Position numbers and translations under genes: made by a program. From Delphinus delphis (Eukaryota; Chordata; Mammalia; Artiodactyla; Delphinidae): DNA of 64,000 nucleotides. The stretch is taken from positions 73,558,466 through 73,622,465 of the forward strand of contig NC_082695.1 in assembly GCF_949987515.2 (NCBI RefSeq), given 5' to 3'. A model generated the notes under the pieces. It did no database searches, was not told where the DNA came from, and saw nothing but the letters and a program-made list of their open reading frames with translations. Below are positions 36,640 through 48,400 of the stretch, piece by piece. Position 1 is the first letter of the stretch; every line of letters begins with the position of its first letter.

Positions 36640-36870
36640 GTTATATTTATACTTGTATTGCTCTTAAGTTGTATTCATAGCACTTTTCATATGTTTCTGC
36701 ATTTGAACCTTGCAATAAACCTGTGTGGTGGGCTGCACGGGTCTAATAGCCTAGTTTTACAGTCGAGGAAGCTGAACTCATTAAGTTCTTGGCCTAAGCC
36801 CTCAGAGCTGGTAAGTGGCTTTGCGTATTAGAACCCAGATATTCTTGCTCTAAATCTAGTGCTCGCTCTA
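36640..36870 (+). repeat. MIR element
   Basis: ttttacagtcgaggaagctg ... cagagctggtaagtggcttt ... agaacccagatattc. The AATAAA at 36714 lies inside it. Confidence 0.72.
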
Positions 36871-37079
36871 TGTGTTTATGTACATATTCACAAATACTCC
36901 TTTATTCAACAAATAAAAAGTATGCAAAACACAATACTAGAAATTTTTGTTTGTGGCACTATGACTTTTATAAGATAACTTGGGAGGCTGTCTACTTATT
37001 AATACCCAGATGTGCTGGGTAATACGAAATTGGCATCTATTAAATGCCTAGATGAGCATCCAGGAAAGGTTTTAAATAG

Positions 37080-37775
37080 GCCCAGAGGTCCAAAATGAAG
37101 AAGAAACTAAAATCCAGAGTAGAAAAACAGCACCCGATGCTGTAGCCCTGGGAGGAAACCTGGATGGTTCAACTGAAGAGAGAATTGATGAACGAACTGG
37201 AAGATGGATTGTGAAGAAATTCCCTAGAATGCAGCAAAGAGATAAGGAGATGAAATATATGGAAGAGCATAGGAGTCCAGGACGAAATAAGCAGCTCTAA
37301 CAAGTTTCATAGGAGCTCCAGAGGGGGAATAGAAGGAACTGGAGAGAGCCAGTGTGGAAAATTCTTAGCTGTTAATGAAAAGACATGAATACTTGGGTTA
37401 ACATGGTGAATGCTGAGCAAAAAATCCACGTTGGGACTTGTGAATTCTACCCATTTTTCATTAGTTGAAGATACTGGGTGTGGTTGTCAATGTGGGCATT
37501 TGAGAAACAGGACATAGACCAAAGGTAGAAAACTGGGGCACATTCCATGAACTTTTAGGAATCTAAAAGGAACTTTTTTTAGGAACTTTTAGAACTTTTA
37601 GGAATTTCCTCTTTTGGTGGGGAAAGGGAGGCGAGGCTGACAGAGTAGGCTGGGTCCAAGGTGTAAAAAGCCTTGAATGACAATCTTTGGGGGTTTGTAC
37701 TCTGATAGAGATGAGTTATTTGGACAGGGGAGTGACTACCAGATTAATTGGTGACAGTGCTTAAGATGGAGGGTG
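37080..37775. repeat. Diverged ancient repeat, unnamed
   Basis: Shares wording (ggtccaaggtgtaaaaagcc, gagtgactaccagattaatt) with an old mammalian family also suspected at 20580-21605. Contains a short tandem 'ttttaggaac' at 37570-37605. Confidence 0.35.
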
Positions 37776-37776
37776 G

Positions 37777-38063
37777 AAGGGATTTCCCTGGTGGCACAGT
37801 TGTTAAGAATCTGCCTGCCAATGCAGGGGACACGGGTTTGAGCCCTGGTCCGGGAAGATCCCACATGCCATGGAGCAACTAAGCCCGTGCGCCACAACTA
37901 CTGAGCCTGTGCTCTAGAGCCCACGAGCCACAAGTGCTGAAGCCTGAGCGCAGGCTGTGCTATGAAGAGTAGCCCCCGCTCACCGCAACTAGAGAAAGCC
38001 TGCGCACAGCAATGAAGACCCAACACAGCCAAAGTAAATAAATAAATTTATTAAACAAAAAAG
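37777..38063 (+). mobile_element. Long CHR-like SINE, plus orientation
   Basis: Starts agggatttccctggtggcac and ends taaataaataaatttattaa. Flanked by agatggaNggtgg at 37764-37776 and 38064-38076. Confidence 0.93.
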
Positions 38064-38160
38064 AGATGGATGGTGGGAGTGTATCAATTGGCATAAGTTA
38101 GGTTATGCTATGGTTGTAACCCTGAATCTTAACGGCTTATAACAAGACTTATTTTTCTTT

Positions 38161-38280
38161 CTTTTTTTTTCGGCTGCACCCCACTGCATGTAGTATCTTA
38201 GTTCCCTGACCAGGGCTTGAACCTGTGCCCCCTGCAGTGGAAGTGCAGAGTCTTAACCACTGGATCGCCAGGGAAGTCCC
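38161..38280 (-). mobile_element. Short tRNA-derived SINE
   Basis: ttttttttcggctgcacccc to cgccagggaagtccc on plus, with gacttatttt-type repeats on both sides. Confidence 0.9.
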
Positions 38281-40870
38281 CTGAGACTTATTTCTTGCTC
38301 AGACTGGAGACATTGCTCCAAATCTCTTGATCCCCTTACCCCACTTTCAACAAAATTGCTGCTTATTGGGGCAGACAGAAAGTGCAATTGAATGTTCTGG
38401 CCCAGAAGTGACAGATGTCACTTTTCACATTTCATTGACCAAAACCAGTAACGGTCCCACCTAATCACAAGGAGGTCAAGAAGTGCAATCCTACCACGTG
38501 CCCGGAAAGCAGAAGACTGAAAATATTGGCACAGCATAAATGACCATCACAGGAATAAAGTTGAAATCAAAGTCACTATGGTGCCAACACAGTGGTCCAC
38601 ATGGGCATGAGGACTCGGCTCAGGGTGGGGGAAGTACTCTTTGAAAGAGGCTGCAGTTGTAGGTAGCATTTCAGGAGTATCAAGGAAAATTTCGTGCTGT
38701 GGGATACAGAGAAAGAAGAGAAGCCTGAAAGTTCAGACCTAGGTGATTTCGTGAACAGATTTTTTTTCAACGTTTAGATTACTTAAATAGAAATATGGAA
38801 GTCAAAATTAAGAGCTGTTCATGGGGCAGATGAACTTTAGATATTCATTCAAGGTTAGTTTTTGTTTGAATGTGTGTGGTTGGGTGATTTTATTAGCAAT
38901 AATTGAGTAACAGTAATGCATAAAGAAGAATACCATCAAGGTGGTAAAACATGAAACGAAGACAAGGACAGTGCAGGCTTAGCATCCCTGGCATAGACAA
39001 CTGCTTCCTCCCAAACACATTTTCTGCAAATTCCTGACTCCTACTCCAGTAAGTATTCCAAAGAACAACTGTTCCACCCCAAAGCTCTGATGGGTGCCTC
39101 TCTTCACGGTCGGTGGGCTAGTGAGTTCCGTCCCAGGATCTTTGACCAACGGAAATTTCCTGTTGAAAACTTTGGCCGAGATTAATATATTATTTCATAA
39201 TATATTCATCATGCCGTGAACACTGTTATTCTTTTTTTTTTTTTTTGATGCCTACTTGGAAGGGGAAAAAAGAAATGTGTTTAAAGAACTTCATAAATAA
39301 AATATGACTTAAAGGAACCATTCATCTGTCCCAGAGAATTGTCTGAAAATAAAGAGGGGAGTGCCAAATGCAGGGTATTTATGCCATTTAGTTTCTCTCT
39401 CTCCCTCCCTCCCTCTCTCTCTCTCTCTCTCTCTGCAAATCAGATGCTGTAAGGATCCCAGATTGTAGCTCTTACTTTTAAGCATACATCTTTTAAATAA
39501 AGAACCTGGAGTTAGTTTCCTTAAAAACTTGGCTTCTGCTTTGGCACAATGCAGTCTTTGCTTAAATGGATCCTTGAACCTTCTTGTTTGACTTTCTTTT
39601 TGCAGTGAGGAACCTCACATCCCTACAGAGTTAAATCATAAACCTTTGGGATATGACAATGTGAACTTATTTCTCTGCAAAGAGCCTCTTCTCCTGCTGC
39701 TAGAAGTCTCTGGACTAGCCAGTTGTAATTTTGTAGTCACCATTACTCCCAAAGCACTGATTCTGAACAGCCCAGTCTCGGTCCACATGTTTTGGGTGTA
39801 AGGCCGAATTTGAGACTTGGCTACTGTCAGTCTTCCCTAGCTAGTTTCCAAATTAAATTTATGAGGTTAGTTTTGACTCAGAAAGCAACACTATTTATAC
39901 TGTTTCACAGTATTTAAAGGAACTGATTATTTAATTTGCTTTGCTTTTTATCATAAGCTGCTATCCTTGAGCTTTTCTTATAGTTATAAGTGTAAATTAC
40001 ACTACCACGGCAAGTCTGTTTCTAAGCGCACTCCTTTGCAAGATGATATTTTTATCTAGAGGCAGTCTATAATTAGAGTTCACCCTATCACACCTCCAAC
40101 TCAGTTCCAGAAGGTGTGGGTTTAGCCTAAGAGTAATTGCCTGACCTTCAGGTCGAGTCAAGTTTAATTGGATCGGTTATTTCTGGAGAAGAAACATCAT
40201 CTATTTTTTGAAAAAAACAAGGAAGGCAGAGATCCACTGACTGGAGAGAATGGTGTGAGGTTGACGTGAGTCAGAAAAAAGCAGAGTTGTATGTGTCAAA
40301 GGGAATGGCCCTGTCTTCGAAAGGGTAGAAGACACATCTCTAAGTAGGGGTGATGGACATTTATCTTGGCTTTGTCAGTTCAGTATCTGATCCCTTTCTG
40401 GGGTTGGGAATCTACCATTGTATGAATCTCTGAGGGACGGATCTTGCCTCCTACTCCCGAAACCAGAAGGTCACTCTCCCTGACCCCCAGCAGCCTAACC
40501 TTAGGCATGGGATGACCAATACTCGGTCCAAATGCTGCTCCTGCTTTGACTCTCGAGCAGGTGATACAACAAAGTAGGGACAGTTTAAATGTACTCATTC
40601 TGGTGGCACAGGGGCGATGGTCATGGTGATTGCAGATGGAGAATTACACAGAGCATTGCTTTTGTTGGTCGGTCAGGGCAAAGGAAGAACCAAGATCTGG
40701 AAGAAAAGAATGTAGACATTCCTCGGAATCTCTGCCAGTTGGGAACCAGTCTGCCTTCCGGGAACCACTGACCATCTTGGACCCAGGGGTGCCATTGTGG
40801 TGGGCCATTTAGAAGCTTAATCCTTTCCTTCCCTCTTAATAAGACACCATCCAAGCAACATGACGATATC
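38281..40870. other. Intergenic, nothing recognised apart from a CT microsatellite
   Basis: A (CT)n/(CCCT)n tract lies at 39394-39434. I see no exon or named repeat in the rest. Confidence 0.5.
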
Positions 40871-40884
40871 AATTATTCTAATAT

Positions 40885-41130
40885 TTTATTGAAGTATAGT
40901 TGATTTACAGTGTTATGTTAATTTCTGCTGTAGAGCAAAGTGATTCAGTTATACATATATACCTTCTTTTCATATTATTTTCCTTCATGGTTTAGCACAG
41001 GATATTGATATTGAGTATAGTTCCCTGTGCTATAGGGACAAGTAGCACCTTGCTGTTTATGCATCCTATGTCTACTAGTTTGCATCTGCTAATCCCAAAC
41101 TCCCAATCCTTCCCTCCCGCACCCCTCCTC
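40885..41130 (-). mobile_element. L1 3' end, 5'-truncated
   Basis: ttttattgaagtatagttga ... gattcagttatacatatata ... tagttccctgtgctataggg is the reverse of the L1 3'UTR. It extends into tttgcatctgctaatcccaa. Confidence 0.8.
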
Positions 41131-41134
41131 CTCC

Positions 41135-41400
41135 CATCACAGGACATGGTACTTGCTGATCCCTCTGCCTGGACTGCCTGCCCCTGTGGTTATTCCCACG
41201 GGGGCCTTTCCCCTTCTTTCAGCTTGGCTCTGAAGTCACCTGCTCAGAGGGATCTCCGGGTCACCTCCCTCAAAGTGCCCACGCCCACCAACAGCACACA
41301 CCCGCTTCGACACTCTCCGTTTCTTTACCCGCGTTTTATTTTTCTTCCCAGCGCTAATCCCTCCTGCCACTGTGTGCTGATTTGTTAACCCTGTGCCATC
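41135..41400 (+). repeat. L2-like LINE fragment
   Basis: Pyrimidine-rich with tctgcctggactgcctgccc and gctctgaagtcacctgctca, the usual L2 3' wording. Confidence 0.5.
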
Positions 41401-43010
41401 CTCTGGATGAAACATTCCAAGCTGCTCCGTGAACTCTTGCCTGCGCTCTCATCCGCGTTCACCATCTCCTCTCATTGCAAGAGGCGTTTTTTGAAAATTT
41501 TACAACCTGGGAGCAGCAGATATTAGTTTTCCCATCAGGTTGACCCTTACTCTTGTCAGCAAAGACAAATCCTTGTTTTCTCAAGTCCATTGCCAAATGA
41601 TGAGAGGCCAAATGCTCCTTCCTTTTCTGTGGAGCTAGTTACTTGAATAAAATGACTGTGGCATTAATAACAGTATCAGCCAGTGATTGCCACTGCCTCA
41701 GGAAATGATAGAGGCTTGCTTTCAGGAAAGGAAGGCGTTACTTATTTTCAGGTCCTATTTTTATGCCCAGCTCATTGCCTTGTGGAAAACAGGTGCTTAA
41801 AATGTCTTCATAAAACAGCTGAATCTCTTTGAAACTTGATTAGTCATAATTTTATTCCTTAAGGGTTGGGACAAACATTACAAGGATCTTGAAATGTAAG
41901 ATTCTCTTTTTCCTTTTTATTTAGGTGGAATTTAAAAAATCATTTAGGTGGTTTTTATTACTAATGATTAAAATGTGGATATGTGTTCCGCTCATTATAT
42001 TTTGCCCCCAGTTGACAAAAGGTGGAGTACTTCATACTGAATTCTAACAGCAATTTCATATTTTCAGTAACTACACAATATCAACAACTGACTTGGAAAT
42101 CAATCTACGTTTCAGGGATTTTTCTGTTTAAGCATTCTTGAATATTCAAAGTACCTAAACCTCCAGTACTTTCATCCCTCCCCCTTCTTCACTGTTTTTT
42201 AACTTTGAAAGAGAGGTAAGCACAGGAGATACATACGGAATGGAGACCTTAAACACTGACTAATGTTTGCCTATCACTCTAACGTAATACTAGGAAACAA
42301 CTGAGGTAGGCTGATTATGTGTTTTTATGAATTTACAAATGGGGAAAGTGAAGAGCTTAAACCCTGGTTTCTGGGGCCAAATTCGGTCCCTTTTTTAATC
42401 CAAGTTGTTGCTTTCTCTGTGTAGTTCCAGATGGGATGTTACGCTTCATTTTTTGCACTGAAATTTCAGCTTCTACTTCAATTTAAGAACAGTCTCCCTG
42501 GTGCACAGTAACAACCAATGTATTCATGGCAGAAAATAATTTTGAAGGTAGACTCAGAGGGTTTCAAGGTCAGAGAAGACCTTAAAGGTAATTTTTATAC
42601 AGACCCTTTGATGCTGAATCTTGTCTTTAACACTCTCATCCAGTGCTCAGCCACTATTTGGATACCTCCAAGGTTGGAGACCTCTATACCCCTGGAAAGA
42701 GCCCAGTTCATCTTTGGGTAGTTTTGAAGAGAAAACTCTTTATTGTTTCAAAACTGTCCCTTTGTAACGTGGATCTAATGATCTGTTTTTTTCAAGGAGC
42801 TATTCACCAGTAGCATTGTAACTGTTTCAGCTTGTATGCCTGAATCTTTTTCTTTAGGTCAATAGCAATAACAAAGGGTAATAATAAATCGCCAATGTTT
42901 GTTACGGGTCTGCTATAGGTCAGACCCTGCAAGGCCCCCTTGTGTATACACTATCTGGGTGTCTGGTGTATATATTATCATCTGCCATGTGTGTAGTAGG
43001 CATTTTGAAT
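41400..43010. other. Intergenic, nothing recognised
   Basis: Single-copy-looking sequence with no supported gene or repeat. Confidence 0.4.
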
Positions 43011-43019
43011 ATAAGGAGA

Positions 43020-43205
43020 ATAACAGCTAATTGTTTTGAGTATTCATGGTGAGCCAGATACTGGCAGTACTTTAAATATGTTAATTAAATCACACAGCAA
43101 TTCCAAGAGGTAGAGGCTACTTGTTTTCCTAATTTTCCAGATGCAGTAACTGAGGCAGTGAGATTTCCCTGGGTCACACAGGAAGTGTCAGCTTTGGGTC
43201 TTAGC
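43020..43205 (+). repeat. MIR element
   Basis: gagccagatactggcagtac ... aattttccagatgcagtaac ... gggtcacacaggaagtgtca. Confidence 0.75.
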
Positions 43206-43554
43206 TATTATATGAACTGCCTCTCAGAAGAGCACAAAAGGTTAAAAAGGGCACACTGCCTGCCCAGATGGAGCATCTAGGCTGTAGGAGAGAGGGAAAC
43301 AGAAAACAGATGCCTTCAGTGTGAGGAGATAAAGAGAATATGCCAGGCGAGTGGGGAGTACAGAGAACAGACACCTATTCTGACCCAAGGGGAAGTCCAG
43401 GAGGGCTTCCTGGACGAGAGGGCTTAGAAGAATAAGTAGGCTAGTAATTCTCAGGAGGAGGTGAGCTGGGTGAAGAGCACTGGGACAGAGGGCACAGCAG
43501 GAACAAAAGAACAGAGATGAGAGACAGTGGAGTGTGTACAAGGAAGTGTGCTCT

Positions 43555-44445
43555 GGTCTGAATATTTGTGTCCCCCTAAAATCCAGATGTTGAAATCCTA
43601 ACCCCTAAAGATGATAATAGGAAGTGGGGCCTTGGGGAAGTGATTAGGTCTTAAGGGTGGACCCCTCATGAATGAGATGGTGCTCTTTTAAAAGAGATCC
43701 CACAGAGCTCCCTCGCCACTTCCATCCTGTGAGTGTTCCAGGAAAATTGGACGCGAGGGGATGGTCACGTCCCAGGTCTTGGGTGAGTCCCTGGGACGGG
43801 CCGCCAAGTGAGAGTCCTTGAAAAGAATCCAAGAGAGTGAACCATAGTAAAGTGAAAGCAGGTTTACTGACAGAGATACACATTCCATAGGCAGAAGTGG
43901 TCTGTCTCAGGAGGCGAGAGTGGTCCCAGGGTGTCGGGTCATCTGGAAAAGTGGGGTGGTTAGTGTTTATGGGCTGGGTAATTTCACAGGCTAAGTGGGA
44001 GGATTATTCCAACTCTTCCAGAGAAGGGGTAGGGATTTCCAGGAACTGGGCCACCACCCACATTTTGACCTTTTATGGTCAGCCTCGGAACTGTCATGGC
44101 GACTGTGAGTGTGTCACTTAGCATATGCAAATATATTACAATGAGCGTATAATGAGGCTCAAGGTCTTCTGGAAGTCGAATCTTCCACCTTCTTGGGCCT
44201 AATTGGTGCTAACCAGTTCATGTCCTGTACTCCATGGCTGAAGGTTGTGTCCTGCCCCCTTCCCTGCTGTCGCATGAGGACACAGAAGGTGCTGGCTAAG
44301 ACAGCAGGAGGAACTTTACCAGAACAGCAACTTCATCTTGACTTCCCAGTCTCCAGAACTGTGAGCCCGAAGTTTCTGTTGTTTATAAGACACCCAGTCT
44401 GTGGTATTTTGTGATAGCAGCCCCAATGGACTCAGACAAAGGGTA
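43555..44445 (+). mobile_element. MLT1-like MaLR LTR, split by a younger LTR
   Basis: Left part 43555-43733 starts gtctgaatatttgtgtcccc; right part 44275-44445 runs from tgaggacacagaaggtgctg to gatagcagccccaatggac. Together they read as one MLT1-type LTR. Confidence 0.75.
43734..44274. mobile_element. Solo endogenous retrovirus LTR (541 bp) inserted in the MLT1-like LTR
   Basis: Starts TGTTCC and ends ...GTCGCA, flanked by a 4-base direct repeat TGAG (43730-43733 and 44275-44278), as expected of an ERV1-type integration. It has no internal coding sequence. Transcription direction was not determined. Confidence 0.6.
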
Positions 44446-45289
44446 GGGGTCTGGGAGGCTAGAGGCTGCTGTGAAGCCAGGAAGTACAACTGAGTCACAG
44501 TGGATGTTTTCCATCAGTGTAAACAAAATTTGCATCACATTTTAAATGTAATTAGCGAGGTTATTATTTAAGGACAGGCTTTCTGGAAAGAAAATATTTA
44601 CACCATGAGAAATCCAGATCCACACATTTTATGTTTTTTTAAAGTAGATGAACGCAGTTGCCACCGTCTTTTGACAGCACCATTTGCTTCCCAGGACATG
44701 TGTCCTAAGCTCCCACAAGAGGACGGGTGTGTTTATTTGTCCTACCGCAATGCCGTCTCTTTCCATGGGGGAGTTCATCACTCCCACGTGTGGCTTCCAA
44801 GGCCGGCAAACACATTAACAGATGATGACGTAGAAGTCCTTCTTTGCTTATCATTTATCTGAATGTTATATAGGTTGGATTCACACTCATTCTCAGATAA
44901 AAACCAAATATTGCCACTTAACATCCTCGGTATATTTATTTTTTAAACCCAGAGGTATATACAAGACATCTAACTAGAGAAAATCTAGTTTTATCCATGT
45001 TAGCTGGAAATGTTAATCTGCATAACTAAAGGAAGCCAGGTGGTCAGCGGCCCTCACATCCACAGCACGATTTTGCTCAACAATAACAAGTTGTATACGA
45101 ATCCGTTTCCATGGCTTGTTCATTGCAGCCGCTTTGCAGGTGGCGCAGGAGTCGCAGCCTGTCTCTGCATGTTAAGGGGTGAGAATGTCACATTTCCCCA
45201 CCACACATTATAGACTAGTGTTTCATACATTTGAGGCTCTTTGTCTAAGAGGGGAGTTTTATCCTGACAGGTTAAGATCCTGACCAAAG

Positions 45290-45443
45290 ATGGTCCTGAC
45301 CTTACTATTTTGTCTTCTCTCTTTTCAGTTTCAACTGCCTTTTGTTTTTCCCGCAGGAAACATTTCTCTCAAGTGCCTGCAGGACACTGATGAATTCCTT
45401 TCTGATCTGAATTCAGTGGAACCCAAAGACTATGCTCAAAGAA
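45290..45443 (+). CDS. OACYL: OACYL first coding exon: signal peptide and start of NRF domain
   Basis: ATG at 45290 has A at -3 and G at +4 (strong Kozak), with an in-frame TGA three codons upstream. The first about 22 residues ([20 protein letters not shown] then PAG) are hydrophobic and end in a plausible signal peptidase site before NISLKC. The donor is agaa|gtaagt. The frame is too short to stand out in an ORF list (about 54 codons before a stop). The pyrimidine-rich signal-peptide codons also contain two acceptor-like sites, ending at 45328 (ttttcag) and 45356 (cccgcag). An alternative model therefore starts the exon at 45329 or 45357 with an upstream first exon. NIS is a possible N-glycosylation site. 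Confidence 0.72.
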
Positions 45444-48400
45444 GTAAGTAGGTTTTCCCTAACCCGTTGGGTAGGTGGACACAGGGCAGACAGGTTTGGG
45501 CTGGGGGCTAGAAAAACTCCTGAGAGTTAAAAAACCCAGAACCAAATAGGAAAGAGAAGATGATCCTCAATTTATAAATTGCTCCAGGAATCAAGGAGGG
45601 AGGAGGCATTTTTATTGCAGAAGGCAATAGCGGGGGTGGTATTCTAGCCAGAAGGAATCTCGTGAGGACCCATCTCTTAATATGACGAGGATTACTTGTA
45701 AACTGTATGATTTACTATGTTCACTATTCTGAAGTTGATAACATTTCGCTGTCATAGGGGATGGCTTGGTTTATTTCTTTTTCTAGACATTTAGTCTGCT
45801 TTTGGTAAAGAATTGCTTCATTATTCAGGAAACAGGTCTTGCCCATTATATGTTGGATAGTAGATTCTGAGGAGTGTTCTGGTGACGGCATTGGCTCAAA
45901 CTGGAAGAAGTTCAATGGTAGCCAGGCCTCTTTGCGCGTGGTATGGGTGGACCTCAGGCGGCTGTAATTATTTTTGTTAGTTTCCCAAAATTATTTTCAC
46001 AAATAAAGGGACATATATTGGTATCTTCCTGAAGGAAAGGGGCAGGCAATCAGATTCATTTTCAGTGGGATAACCTCTCTAGGAGAATGATTCACTGTTG
46101 ATGCTGATGTAAACCACTAACAAGGAAAAATGTAAAAACTCGCTCTTTCCAAAGCCAGAAACACTATCATAGCAATTTCCATTTCTGTTTTGTACGCACG
46201 ACTAGTTTATTTTGTATTGGAAAACCTTTAGTAGCATAATATACATTATAAAGAGAAAACAAAAGTTTTGATCTAATATTGAGTCATTCAAAATGGCACG
46301 TGGTTTGAAGCGAGTGCCGTTCTACACTGAATTATATGTCCTGATAGTTAATGAAAAGGTGGGAGATATGAATCCAGTGGATTCAATAACCACCTTCAAG
46401 TTGTATTTTGGAATTGATTACGTTTTGCTACAACATTTGGTGTTGTTTGACAGGGAACATTCTGACAAACCCACGCCAAATAAGCTGGCCAAGAAAATCC
46501 AGAAGGGTGCAACGATTTCTGGTGATGCGGTGGTGGTACCTACCGTCATCATTAGTCACAGCCTTGTTGATGCTTTATTTGTCTTATAAGTTACTCTAGT
46601 CATGTACCAACAATGTTTCATCTGTAGGCATCTGAAAGTTGAAATTCTTTTTTTTTTTTAGTTAAAAATATTTCCCTGTGTTGAATGGTCCAAGAAAGAA
46701 TTGAATGATGTACATAAGTGGATAGATGACAATAACTTAATTTAACAGATGAATACTACTATCTAGTGTTTTAACTGATTTTCTTTCTAACGCACCCCAA
46801 ATAAACTTGACATCGTTGCTTTGACATTTTGCCTGAGACTTTTTTTTTTTTTTTTCGGTACGCGGGCGTCTCACTGTTGTGGCCTCTCCCATTGCGGAGC
46901 ACAGGCTCCGGACGCGCAGGCTCAGCGGCCATGGCTCACGGGCCCAGCTGCTCCACGGCATGTGGGATCTTCCCGGACCGGGGCACGAACCCATGTCCCC
47001 TGCATCGGCAGGCGGACTCTCAACCACTGCGCCACCAGGGAAGCCCTTGCCTGAGACTTTTGAGCGCAGAACGTAGTTCTGACCTTTGCTCTCAGCATGG
47101 TTTTCCTGGCAGTCATGTGGATGCAAAACTATGAGTCGATATTTAGAGAGTACTTTTACATGGCAGGTACTGTCCCCAGCCCTATGCAAGAGTTGTCTCC
47201 CTTAGGCGTAATGCACCCCACCACCATGGGGAGGGTGTTATTATCACCTCTATTTTATAAATGAACCACGAAGTTGTAAAGTATCTTGCCGAAATAAGTG
47301 GTGCAGATAGGATTTCAACCCAGATCATCTGATTTCCGAGCCTGCATTTTCAATCACTGTCTAAAGAAGCAGCCACCAGAGAAACAAGACCAAAAAAATA
47401 GTCATCAGCAAAAAAAGGAACGAAGCAGAGATACATGTATCAATATGGAGGGAATATACCTAAGTAACATCAAGAAAAAAAAGTTGTAGAAGAATATATA
47501 TAGTATGTAAAGTTTAAAAGATGCAAATTAAGGTGCTCTACTTCTTTGGGAGATGTATGTATGTAGTACAAATGGAAAGAAATTCATGAGAATGATAACC
47601 TCCAAATTCAGTTAGAGGTTGCCTTGCAGTGGGCATGGTGAGGGTGCAGATGTAATTGGGGACCCACCAGATCTCAAACGATGGGTCAAGTTGTGTTTTT
47701 TTTAAACTGGGTGATTGAAACATAGGTGTTTCTTACTGTTTCTCTTTATGCCTTTTTAAGATATGAAATGTTGCACAATAATGTTTCAAAACTCCATCCC
47801 CAATCCAAAACACAGAGATGACAATAGGAGAACCTCTGAATATGGGTGGGGTCTGAGGAATAAAGTGGAGAGAAAGTGTTCTTGAAATTCAGGCTGACAC
47901 GTTTTTACACAAGGGAATTGGCGTCGTTGCAGCTCAGGAGCAGGGAGAGAGCCTGATATTAGAGCCTGAGACAGACACTCAGTCTGGCAGTGGGAGGACG
48001 GATTAAGCAGCATAGAGCTTATGAGAAGGAAGAGTATAGTAATACACCTCCAAAGTGAAGTTTCTGTGCGTCCTTCCCACCATCCTTCTGCATTCACTGT
48101 CACGCCCACCATCTTAACGGGAACAGAATCCATCAAACAGTATTTGTGTGCTTTAATCTTGCCACGCTCTTGGATCCCTGTCTGATTTTATCCCTTCTTT
48201 CATTGCTGAAGTCCTCAGGCCATTGTTCTGGCCCCTCTGCTTCTCTTTATTTTATTTTTTTAAGGTACGTGGGCCTCTCACTGTTGTGGCCTCTCCCGTT
48301 GCGGAGCACAGGCTCCGGACGCGCAGGCTCAGCAGCCATGGCTCACGGGCCCAGCCGCTCCGCGGCATGTGGGATCCTCCCGGACTAGGGCACGAACTCG

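Noticed and set aside
36714..36719. AATAAA as the ZNF532 transcript end
   Set aside because: It falls inside a MIR element well past the better-placed signal at 36384.
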